DNA of 5,349 bases from Candidatus Sumerlaeota bacterium (GTDB taxonomy: Bacteria > UBP6 > UBA1177). Positions 1-5,349 of the stretch are shown piece after piece. Under the pieces are notes generated by a model. That model saw nothing but the letters and a program-made list of their open reading frames with translations, did not search any database and was not told where the DNA came from. A program made the position numbers and the translations under genes. The number at the start of each line of letters is the position of its first letter. Positions within the stretch are counted from its first letter, which is position 1. The stretch lies in contig SLGQ01000162.1 in NCBI GenBank assembly GCA_007136595.1, positions 1 to 5,349 on the forward strand, in the 5' to 3' direction.

Positions 1-1
1 C

Positions 2-2245
2 AGATTTGTTCTGTCCCAAATTTTTACCGCTTTAATAATGTTTGTTATGGTTTTTATATGGATATCTCTTTACAGTTTTTCCATATCTTCAGAAAGAGAA
101 AGGTTTTTTACCGGAACAATAGGATATGACACCGCTTTCAGATTGATAAATTTATTCGGGGCAACTGCCTGGATTTTGCCGGCTCTTTTTATTTTTGTTC
201 TTTTGTTGTTTTTCAATGCCCGATTATTCAGACATTTTATTGTAAATACCGTAACATTTTTATTTTTAATGCCATTTTTTGCAGTGTTGTCTGAACACAT
301 CAACTTCTATGGCATGGAAAATGAAAATTATTTCGGACACTTTATATATACCAATTTCTTTCAGACTTATGTTGGCAAGACAGGCTTTTTTCTGATATTT
401 GCTTTCTGGATGTTAATTTATTCTGTCATTTCTTTTAACTTCTCTTACTTTTTTATTTTTAGAAAATTGAAAGAACTGTTTGTTTACCTTAAAGAAAAAT
501 TGTCCGGTATAAGTTTTAAAAGGAAAAAAACAGATGTTGAAAGTGAAAGTTTTTCCGATGATGGTTTTGTCCGTGAAGAAGCGGAGGATTCCTTTGAAAA
601 GAAAGATTTTGAGTTGAAAAGTCTTGGTGGAATGGATTCTGAAATTCCGGAAGAAGAAGTTTTTAAAGAGGAAACAGAAGAGGAGATAGAGGAACCTGTT
701 GAGCCTGAAAAAGAAAAAATAACGGTTAAGGTGAGTGAGAAACTTAAAGAAAAGGGAAATGACAGGGAACTTAGAAAGTTCAAGGATTATAAACTCCCCC
801 CTCTCCACATGCTTATGCCTGAAGATAAAGCTGTGGTGGTCAAAGACAGGGAAATTAAAGTTCAGAACATAGCTGTACTTATTGAAAGGAAGCTTCTTGA
901 ACACAGAATAAAAGTGAAGGTTCAGGGTGCTACCATAGGTCCTGTAGTTACAATGTTTGAAGTTGAGCTTGGGGAAGGGGTCAGAGTCAATCAAATATCT
1001 GCAATGGAACAGGATCTCAGTGTATCAGTAGGTGGAAAAAAAGTGAGGGTTGTTGAAAGGATACCGGGAAAACCTTATATCGGAATAGAAGTTCCAAACG
1101 AAGACAGGTTGATGATACGATTAAGAACCATTTTAAAGAGTGATGTTTTCGACAGGGAAAAAGCAAAAGGGCTTCCAATAGTTCTCGGACAGGATGTTGA
1201 CGGCAAGCCGTATGTGGCGAACCTTACAAAGATGCCTCATCTCCTTGTTGCAGGAACTACCGGGAGTGGAAAATCGGTTGGAATAAACACATTCATAATG
1301 TCACTTTTGTTCAATCTCAGACCTGATGAAGTGAAATTTCTCATGATAGACCCTAAAGGGAATGAATTTAATGTTTATGAGGGGATTCCCCATCTCCTTC
1401 TTCCAGTTGTTGTTGACAGCAAGAAAGCGGCAAAAGCTCTTGCCTGGGCTGTTAATGAAATGGAAGAGAGGTTCCACAAACTTGCTGAAAACATGGTCAG
1501 GGATATTGAAGATTACAACAGCAAAGTTGAAAAAGTTAACGGGAACCTGAAGAGTGAAGAAGATTTCATGACAAAAATGCCTTATATAGTTGTTGTCATA
1601 GATGAATTTGCCGATCTTATGATGGTGGCAGGTAAAGATGTTGAAGTAGCAGTTTCCCGTATTGCTCAGAAAGCGAGAGCTGTGGGGATCCACCTGATAG
1701 TTGCAACTCAAAGACCCACAAGAGATGTGGTGACAGGTCTTATAAAAGGGAATCTCCCGGTAAGAATAGCTTTCCGTGTTGCTTCATCTCTTGATTCAAG
1801 GACAATTCTTGACTGTAACGGTGCCGAACTTCTTCTCGGTCATGGTGACATGCTGTTCATTCCTCCAGGATCATCTGAACCTGTGAGAGTTCATGGAGCA
1901 TTTGTAGGGACACCTGAAATAAAAACCGTTGTTAAGTATATAAAAGACCAGTTTCCTGAAACTGCTGTTGCAGATGATTCGGGTGTAAATATTTCTCCTG
2001 AAGACTTTCTTGAAGAATCATCAGACAGCTTAACGGGCGGTGACGAAGAGAAAGATCCGCTTTATGATGAAATTCTCGATTATGTCAAAAAGTCGGGTAA
2101 ATGCAGTGCCAGCATGCTTCAAAGAAAATTCAAGATAGGGTATAACCGTGCATCAAGAGCAGTTGATCAACTTGAAGAAGATGGTGTAATATCACCTGCT
2201 GACGGTGCAAAACCCCGCCAAGTTCTTATATCTGAGGAAGATTGA
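2..2245 (+). CDS. ftsK: DNA translocase FtsK/SpoIIIE family (5'-partial)
   Basis: This is a membrane-anchored, ATP-driven double-stranded DNA pump that moves chromosome ends through the closing septum and helps resolve dimers. Residues here are numbered from the ATG at 38. The N-terminal part has about four hydrophobic segments (near 1-18, 44-60, 66-85 and 115-140). A charged, Glu-rich cytoplasmic linker follows (about 160-250), shorter than in E. coli FtsK. The motor comprises an alpha domain (about 255-370) and a RecA-like beta domain. The beta domain carries Walker A GTTGSGKS (406-413), Walker B VVVIDEFADLMM (518-529, D522/E523) and the family signature ATQRPTRDVVTGLIKGNLP (556-574). The C-terminal winged-helix gamma domain (about 672-732) has the conserved FKIGYNRASR block, which in FtsK reads polar guide sequences. 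The frame is open from base 2, and no Shine-Dalgarno precedes the ATG at 38. That ATG also falls inside the first membrane segment, so the real start is probably left of the window. All motor motifs are intact. The family call is very secure; the symbol ftsK rather than spoIIIE is by convention. Confidence 0.96.
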   Translation, partial: RFVLSQIFTALIMFVMVFIWISLYSFSISSERERFFTGTIGYDTAFRLINLFGATAWILPALFIFVLLLFFNARLFRHFIVNTVTFLFLMPFFAVLSEHINFYGMENENYFGHFIYTNFFQTYVGKTGFFLIFAFWMLIYSVISFNFSYFFIFRKLKELFVYLKEKLSGISFKRKKTDVESESFSDDGFVREEAEDSFEKKDFELKSLGGMDSEIPEEEVFKEETEEEIEEPVEPEKEKITVKVSEKLKEKGNDRELRKFKDYKLPPLHMLMPEDKAVVVKDREIKVQNIAVLIERKLLEHRIKVKVQGATIGPVVTMFEVELGEGVRVNQISAMEQDLSVSVGGKKVRVVERIPGKPYIGIEVPNEDRLMIRLRTILKSDVFDREKAKGLPIVLGQDVDGKPYVANLTKMPHLLVAGTTGSGKSVGINTFIMSLLFNLRPDEVKFLMIDPKGNEFNVYEGIPHLLLPVVVDSKKAAKALAWAVNEMEERFHKLAENMVRDIEDYNSKVEKVNGNLKSEEDFMTKMPYIVVVIDEFADLMMVAGKDVEVAVSRIAQKARAVGIHLIVATQRPTRDVVTGLIKGNLPVRIAFRVASSLDSRTILDCNGAELLLGHGDMLFIPPGSSEPVRVHGAFVGTPEIKTVVKYIKDQFPETAVADDSGVNISPEDFLEESSDSLTGGDEEKDPLYDEILDYVKKSGKCSASMLQRKFKIGYNRASRAVDQLEEDGVISPADGAKPRQVLISEED

Positions 2246-2312
2246 TAAAGAGAAAATCTTTTCACAGAATCAATATTTCGGTGGAAACATCTGACGGACT
2301 TCACTATCGTTG

Positions 2313-2341
2313 TTGATTTTTCTTGTTTTATCAGCTATATT
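2313..2341 (+). promoter_or_regulatory. Putative sigma70-type promoter for the vWA lipoprotein gene
   Basis: A -35-like TTGATT (2313-2318) and a -10-like TATATT (2336-2341) are separated by exactly 17 bases in the gap after ftsK. Transcription would start near 2348, giving a leader of about 40 bases before the ATG at 2390. Matches are 4/6 and 5/6 to the TTGACA/TATAAT consensus. The region is AT-rich, so chance matches are possible; the spacing and the position in a 144-base gap are the main support. Confidence 0.4.
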
Positions 2342-2377
2342 ATTATTTGTGCGGGGCATTAAATTTTTTTTGATCGA

Positions 2378-2383
2378 CTGGAG
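2378..2383 (+). promoter_or_regulatory. Ribosome binding site of the vWA lipoprotein gene
   Basis: CTGGAG ends 6 bases before the ATG at 2390. It supports that start, which also places the hydrophobic signal peptide directly at the N terminus. Confidence 0.6.
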
Positions 2384-2389
2384 TTTGCT

Positions 2390-3607
2390 ATGAATTTTAA
2401 AATTTTTTTGTTTTTTGTCATTTCATTTTTCCTTGTTTTTTCATGTGCCGTAGAAGAGGATGATCCTTTTAACGGTGAGTCAAATGATGACCCTGTTTCG
2501 GTCAACGACGATGAAAATGTTGAACAGGATGATGCGGCAGATGAAACGACAGATGAAACGACAGATGAAGAAGTTGTTGATGTTCCTGATGATGACACAG
2601 GTGAACAGCCTGATGAAATTCCTCAGGGAGAAAAACTGGACGATGTTACCGGATTTTATGCTGATGCTACCGCTGAATCAATTACTTTGAATTGGAGCAA
2701 TCCTGAGATGGAAGGTTTCCAGTATGTTGTTCTTGTCAAAAGAATGGACAGATATGCTGAGAACAGGGAAGATGGAGAAATAATTTATCAGGGGGGCGAA
2801 GAAGGTCACTTTATCGATGATGTTGAGATAGGAGATACATATTTCTTCACGATTTTTGCCTGCTATGGTTCCCGTGGATGCAGTAAAGGTGTAAATGCCT
2901 ATGCTGAACCCTGCTATACACAGCTTGATGTCGTTTTCAGCATGGATGTTTCAACTACAATGGGTTTTATACTTCAGGATCTGGAAAATGAGATAGGTCT
3001 TGTCTGGGATTTTATTCAAGGTACTTTTTCAGAAAAACCGAGAATGGGTCTTACAGTTTTTGTTGATGATGTCACCGTCACAAATGAAGGAGAACCTTTT
3101 GATTCAAGGGATCTGCTTAAGGCAGAATTTAATAAATGGTATCAACACACTTCAACAAATAAGCAGACACAGTCTAATCTCAATAACGGTGACTGGCCCG
3201 AAAACTCTCTTGATTCGATTGCTTTTTCTGCAAGAGATTTTAACTGGAGAGATGCGGGAAAGACCTTGAGAGTAATAATTCATGCAACCGATGATACTTT
3301 TTATGAACATCCCGATAAATTTAGCAATGGTATTCAAGTTGAATATACTTATGACGGAACCATAGATCTTCTGGTTCAGGAGAATATAAGAGTCGCCGCT
3401 TTTGCCGCAAAACTTGGCGGACGACTTGGAAACATAGATGTTAAGCCGGGATTTTTTACCGATTATAATGGAAAACCTTCGATCCCTGAAGCAACGGGTG
3501 GCGAAGTTTATTTCATTGAGGATGTTAAAAACGGACATCTCAATGTTTATCAAGCTGTAAATGATTTCATTGAAAATGCAATGTGCAAATCTTATGGTCA
3601 GAAATAG
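2390..3607 (+). CDS. Lipoprotein with acidic linker, probable FnIII-like domain and von Willebrand factor A domain
   Basis: This is a 405-residue probable outer-membrane or surface lipoprotein. Residues 1-18 are a short, very hydrophobic signal peptide with lipobox V-F-S-C and lipidated Cys19; Ala at +2 argues against inner-membrane retention under the E. coli rule. Residues 21-82 form an Asp/Glu/Thr-rich linker with DETT repeats. Residues about 84-172 look like a fibronectin-III-like beta sandwich (pattern ESITLNWSNP, then YFFTIFACYG). Residues about 176-400 resemble a vWA fold. The MIDAS-like D186-V-S188-T-T190 follows a hydrophobic strand (LDVVFSM). NGDWPENSLDSI (266-277) matches the usual Asp-x-Pro-Glu segment, and IIHATDD (296-302) resembles the late MIDAS Asp strand. 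vWA domains bind ligands or partner proteins, usually through a divalent metal. Cys158/Cys164 and Cys175/Cys399 could form disulphides after export; this is inference. The gene has its own apparent promoter and is 144 bases from ftsK, so a functional link to it is unlikely. The ligand is unknown. Confidence 0.88.
   Translation: MNFKIFLFFVISFFLVFSCAVEEDDPFNGESNDDPVSVNDDENVEQDDAADETTDETTDEEVVDVPDDDTGEQPDEIPQGEKLDDVTGFYADATAESITLNWSNPEMEGFQYVVLVKRMDRYAENREDGEIIYQGGEEGHFIDDVEIGDTYFFTIFACYGSRGCSKGVNAYAEPCYTQLDVVFSMDVSTTMGFILQDLENEIGLVWDFIQGTFSEKPRMGLTVFVDDVTVTNEGEPFDSRDLLKAEFNKWYQHTSTNKQTQSNLNNGDWPENSLDSIAFSARDFNWRDAGKTLRVIIHATDDTFYEHPDKFSNGIQVEYTYDGTIDLLVQENIRVAAFAAKLGGRLGNIDVKPGFFTDYNGKPSIPEATGGEVYFIEDVKNGHLNVYQAVNDFIENAMCKSYGQK
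2538..2569 (+). repeat. Short 12-bp tandem repeat in the acidic linker
   Basis: The unit AGATGAAACGAC is repeated about 2.7 times without mismatch and encodes DETT-DETT-DE (residues 51-60) just after the lipidated Cys. The period is a multiple of three, so copy-number change would alter linker length without breaking the frame. Confidence 0.8.
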
Positions 3608-3610
3608 AGC

Positions 3611-3669
3611 TCCACTTTGTGCCCTTCATGCTCTAAACCACAAAAGACACAAAGAACACTAAGAAAAGC
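3611..3669. repeat. Opposed pair of short dispersed-repeat motifs just after the lipoprotein stop
   Basis: Bases 3637-3669 read in one frame as TTKDTKNTKKS. This A/C/G-rich motif (ACCACAAAAGACACAAAGAA) is of a kind I recognise from intergenic regions and spurious ORF ends in many unrelated bacteria. Bases 3611-3630 hold a related motif in the opposite orientation (reverse complement contains ATGAAGGGCACAAAGTGG). The two can pair: CTTTGTG at 3615-3621 with CACAAAG at 3648-3654, then CTT at 3624-3626 with AAG at 3644-3646, leaving a loop of 17 bases. The pair starts 4 bases after the stop codon and might act as an mRNA 3' structure. There is no U-tract, so I do not call it an intrinsic terminator. 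Recognition of the dispersed class is from memory; the inverted pairing is seen directly. Confidence 0.5.
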
Positions 3670-3691
3670 ATCAGCTTTCCCTCTTAAAATA

Positions 3692-3720
3692 TTGACGGAA
3701 CTTCATAATTAAAGTAGAAA
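3692..3720 (+). promoter_or_regulatory. Putative promoter upstream of the mini-ORF and AlbA_2 gene
   Basis: TTGACG (3692-3697, 5/6 to the -35 consensus) is followed after 17 bases by TAGAAA (3715-3720, 4/6 to the -10). A start near 3727 would sit about 10 bases before the strong Shine-Dalgarno at 3736-3744. The -10 is weak. An alternative weak pair further down is TTCAAA (3791-3796) with TATTAT (3813-3818), 16 bases apart. Confidence 0.3.
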
Positions 3721-3735
3721 AGGGGTAATCTAGGA

Positions 3736-3744
3736 TAAGGAGGG
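3736..3744 (+). promoter_or_regulatory. Near-perfect Shine-Dalgarno without a full gene behind it
   Basis: TAAGGAGGG matches 8 of 9 bases of the anti-Shine-Dalgarno complement, the best match in the window. The next ATG is at 3755, 10 bases downstream, but that frame closes after 10 codons. The AlbA_2 start at 3871 is far too distant to use this site. Confidence 0.6.
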
Positions 3745-3754
3745 AAAATAAACG

Positions 3755-3787
3755 ATGGCTGCTGAAAATTCCGCAAAAGAAACATAA
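3755..3787 (+). CDS. 10-codon mini-ORF MAAENSAKET: leader peptide or 5' remnant of a lost gene
   Basis: An ATG preceded by an unusually strong Shine-Dalgarno opens a frame of MAAENSAKET that ends at TAA. The peptide is hydrophilic, with no runs of a single amino acid as in attenuator leaders, so classical amino-acid attenuation is not supported. Sequence after the stop becomes markedly more A/T-rich (poly-T runs at 3804-3809 and 3834-3841). That would fit a deletion or insertion junction that removed the body of a former gene. It could equally be a chance ORF or a translated leader affecting the AlbA_2 gene 84 bases downstream. No function is assigned. Confidence 0.25.
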   Translation: MAAENSAKET

Positions 3788-3855
3788 AACTTCAAAAACT
3801 ATATTTTTTAGATATTATTTTTTCGGAAAAAGATTTTTTTTGCACATTAAAATTT

Positions 3856-3862
3856 GGAAGGG
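3856..3862 (+). promoter_or_regulatory. Ribosome binding site fixing the TTG start of the AlbA_2 gene
   Basis: GGAAGGG ends 8 bases before the TTG at 3871. The frame is open further upstream but has no ATG or GTG start there. The AlbA_2 domain begins about 10 residues after this TTG, as is usual for the family. Confidence 0.6.
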
Positions 3863-3870
3863 AAAAGGTT

Positions 3871-5244
3871 TTGTCTAATAATATATTGAAACTTATCAGT
3901 TCAGGTGAAAACGAGAAAGTTGAATTCAAAGAATCTTTCAGAAAAGAAGTAATTGAGACAGTGGTTGCTTTTTCAAACACGAAGGGCGGGAAAATAATAA
4001 TCGGCGTTAATGATAAAAAGGAAGTTGTCGGAGTTAATATAGGAAAGGAATCTATTCAGCAAATCTTAAATCAAATCAAACTGTCAACTCAACCTGCTGT
4101 AATTCCTGATATTGATGTCTTTGAACTGTTTGGAAAAGAAGTCCTTATAATCACATGCGATGAATATCCAGTAAAACCTGTTTCTGTTAAAGGGAGATAT
4201 TATAAGAGAAAAGGTAACAGCAATCATTTGATGAGTTCCTCGGAGATTTCTGATCTTTACATAAAAGTTCTCAACCTTTCCTGGGATGCTTACGAACATC
4301 CTTACGGTGAAATAAAAGATCTTGATATAAACAAGATCCAGAAATTTCTTAAGAAAATTAATGAAATAGGCAGGTTTTATGTTGACGGAACACCGATTCA
4401 AACTCTCGAAAAGTTAAAATACATAAAAAATCAGAAACCGACACTTGCAGCCATGCTTCTTTTTGCAAAAGAACCTGTCAGGATGCACATAAGAGTGGGA
4501 AGATTTAAAAACGACATCACCATAATTGATGACAGAGAAATCACAGACACTCTTTTTGAGGCTGTTGAAGATGCAATGAAGTTTATTAAAACATATATGA
4601 TGGTTGCTTACGAGTTTGATGGAAGTATTCAGCGTATTGAAAAATGGGATTACCCTATAAAGGCAATTCGTGAAGCAGTCCTTAATGCTATCGTTCACAG
4701 AGATTATCGCGAGTCGTCAGATACCCAAATAAAGATATATGACAATAAAATAGTTATTTTCAGCCCGGGAAAACTTTACGGAGACCTTACTGTTGAATCT
4801 CTCAGAAATAAAAACTATCAATCAAGTATCAGAAACAAACTTATTGCTGAAGCATTTTATCTTACTGGAAACATTGAGAAATACGGCACAGGTTTTATAA
4901 GGATTGAAAATGAGCTGAAAAGCTATCCCAATAATTCTTATGAGTTTAAAGAAATATCAGGCGGAATGCAGATAACATTTTACAAAAAAGATGCACCTGT
5001 AAATGCACCTGTAAATGCACCTGTAAATGCACCTGTAAATGCACCTGTAAATGATTTGCAGAGAAAGATACTTGATGAAATGCTTTCCAACAAAAAAATA
5101 ACATATAATGAATTAGCAAAATTGCTTGGTAAGAACCGTACAACGATCATGAGAAACATTCAAAAACTCATTGAGTTGGGTATAGTTGAAAGGGCAGGTT
5201 CTGCAAAAGGTGGATATTGGGAGATAACGGAGGAAAAACAATGA
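3871..5244 (+). CDS. AlbA_2 (Schlafen-type) / GHKL-like ATPase / winged-helix putative transcriptional regulator
   Basis: This is a 457-residue soluble protein of the COG2865 type, often annotated as an ATP-binding protein, RecG-like helicase or 'divergent AAA-4' protein. It has no helicase motifs. Residues about 8-130 form the Schlafen AlbA_2 domain: ENEKVEFKES (13-22), AFSNTKGGKIIIGVND (33-48) and GRYYKRKGNSNHL (108-120). E13 and E18 have the same five-residue spacing as two acidic residues of the Schlafen RNase site, but catalysis here is inference. Residues about 260-372 are a HATPase_c_4/GHKL-like module: REAVLNAIVHRDY (267-279, with E268 and N272), FSPGKL (297-302) and EKYGTGFIRI (336-345). 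A linker of five exact APVN units (375-394) leads to a winged helix-turn-helix (about 395-455; ITYNELAKLLGKNRTTIMRNI, then ERAGSAKGGYWEI as the wing). Start is TTG, which usually lowers expression. Its 3' end overlaps the next lipoprotein start by ATGA. Family members act as predicted regulators and often occur in accessory or mobile regions; the target is unknown. Confidence 0.9.
   Translation: MSNNILKLISSGENEKVEFKESFRKEVIETVVAFSNTKGGKIIIGVNDKKEVVGVNIGKESIQQILNQIKLSTQPAVIPDIDVFELFGKEVLIITCDEYPVKPVSVKGRYYKRKGNSNHLMSSSEISDLYIKVLNLSWDAYEHPYGEIKDLDINKIQKFLKKINEIGRFYVDGTPIQTLEKLKYIKNQKPTLAAMLLFAKEPVRMHIRVGRFKNDITIIDDREITDTLFEAVEDAMKFIKTYMMVAYEFDGSIQRIEKWDYPIKAIREAVLNAIVHRDYRESSDTQIKIYDNKIVIFSPGKLYGDLTVESLRNKNYQSSIRNKLIAEAFYLTGNIEKYGTGFIRIENELKSYPNNSYEFKEISGGMQITFYKKDAPVNAPVNAPVNAPVNAPVNDLQRKILDEMLSNKKITYNELAKLLGKNRTTIMRNIQKLIELGIVERAGSAKGGYWEITEEKQ
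4991..5053 (+). repeat. Perfect 12-bp tandem repeat (five APVN units) inside the AlbA_2 gene
   Basis: GCACCTGTAAAT is repeated five times with no mismatch (4993-5052), and partial matches extend to 4991 and 5053. Each unit is four codons (Ala-Pro-Val-Asn), in frame, forming the flexible link between the GHKL-like module and the winged helix. Identity at every third codon position indicates recent slippage or unequal recombination rather than selection on protein alone. Copy-number change would keep the frame and vary linker length. Confidence 0.97.
5229..5233 (+). promoter_or_regulatory. Ribosome binding site of the second lipoprotein, inside the end of the AlbA_2 gene
   Basis: GGAGG lies 7 bases before the ATG at 5241 and inside the last codons of the upstream gene. 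With the ATGA stop/start overlap this indicates translational coupling. Confidence 0.75.
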
Positions 5245-5349
5245 AAAAACTTCTGATACTGCTACTGATACTGCTTTTAGGGATGATATCCTGCATCCCT
5301 GAAGATGGTTATGAAAATGACGGAGATAACCATGACGGAGATGAAGACA
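5241..5349 (+). CDS. Putative lipoprotein with acidic tract (3'-partial)
   Basis: Only 36 codons are visible; the frame is open at the right edge. Residues 1-17 are a Lys-Lys start and a Leu/Ile-rich hydrophobic core, followed by lipobox M-I-S-C with the predicted lipidated Cys18. Ile at +2 is compatible with outer-membrane sorting. From residue 20 the chain becomes Asp/Glu/Gly/Asn-rich (PEDGYENDGDNHDGDED), the same architecture as the start of the vWA lipoprotein at 2390. The mature domain and function lie outside the window. The start is secure: a good Shine-Dalgarno and a 4-base ATGA overlap with the AlbA_2 stop place both genes in one transcription unit. Confidence 0.85.
   Translation, partial: MKKLLILLLILLLGMISCIPEDGYENDGDNHDGDED

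Noticed and set aside
413..994. Long reverse-strand open frame opposite ftsK
   Set aside because: It lies wholly antisense to the conserved ftsK frame. It is Phe-rich and low-complexity, mirroring the Lys/Glu-rich linker, and matches no recognisable domain.
1301..1711. Reverse-strand open frame opposite the FtsK motor domain
   Set aside because: It is a shadow of the highly conserved Walker A-B region; the residues resemble no family and there is no ribosome binding site or separate promoter.
2238..2260. Possible terminator after ftsK (AAGATT / AATCTT)
   Set aside because: The stem is only 6 base pairs, mostly A-T, with an 11-base loop and only a very short T run; it starts inside the coding end.
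3152..3553. Reverse-strand open frame opposite the vWA domain
   Set aside because: It is antisense to a well-supported coding region, with no recognisable domain or translation signal.
3665..3678. Hairpin AAAGC-ATCA-GCTTT as an intrinsic terminator
   Set aside because: The stem is 5 base pairs and is followed by CCCTCTT rather than a T-tract, too weak to call.
4991..5053. CRISPR-like array
   Set aside because: The 12-bp units are contiguous without spacers and are in frame within a coding region.
4946..5143. Reverse-strand frame with LQVH repeats
   Set aside because: The repeats are the antisense translation of the 12-bp APVN array, not a separate protein.

Overview
The window looks like a piece of chromosome from an AT-rich, low-GC Gram-negative bacterium. 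It has an FtsK-type DNA translocase, plus two proteins with type II (lipoprotein) signal peptides followed at once by Asp/Glu-rich tracts. Acidic linkers after the lipidated Cys are common in surface lipoproteins of some deltaproteobacteria-like and candidate-phylum lineages. The sequence alone does not allow a confident taxonomic assignment.

Layout, all genes on the + strand: (1) 2-2245, the 3' part of an ftsK/spoIIIE gene whose frame is open to the left edge, so the true start probably lies outside the window. (2) 2246-2389, an intergenic stretch with a plausible sigma70-type promoter and a good ribosome binding site. (3) 2390-3607, a lipoprotein with an acidic linker, a probable fibronectin-III-like domain and a von Willebrand factor A-type domain. 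(4) 3608-3870, a 263-base intergenic region. It holds two opposed copies of a short dispersed-repeat motif (coding sense TTKDTKNTKK), a possible promoter, and a near-perfect Shine-Dalgarno driving only a 10-codon ORF. (5) 3871-5244, a TTG-started Schlafen/AlbA_2 plus GHKL-like ATPase plus winged-helix protein, carrying a perfect 12-bp tandem repeat (APVN x5) between its ATPase-like and DNA-binding parts. (6) 5241-5349, the start of a second acidic lipoprotein, overlapping the previous stop codon by ATGA and therefore probably translationally coupled to it.

The FtsK gene is housekeeping (chromosome segregation and division). The rest looks accessory. The lipoprotein genes probably act at the envelope, and the AlbA_2 protein is a cytosolic nucleic-acid-binding or regulatory protein. 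The points most worth a second look are the homogenised 12-bp repeat in the AlbA_2 gene, the inverted dispersed-repeat pair, the orphan strong ribosome binding site with its mini-ORF, and the coupling of an AlbA_2 regulator to a lipoprotein. I see no complete new multi-gene system, no RNA gene, no CRISPR array and no insertion sequence.
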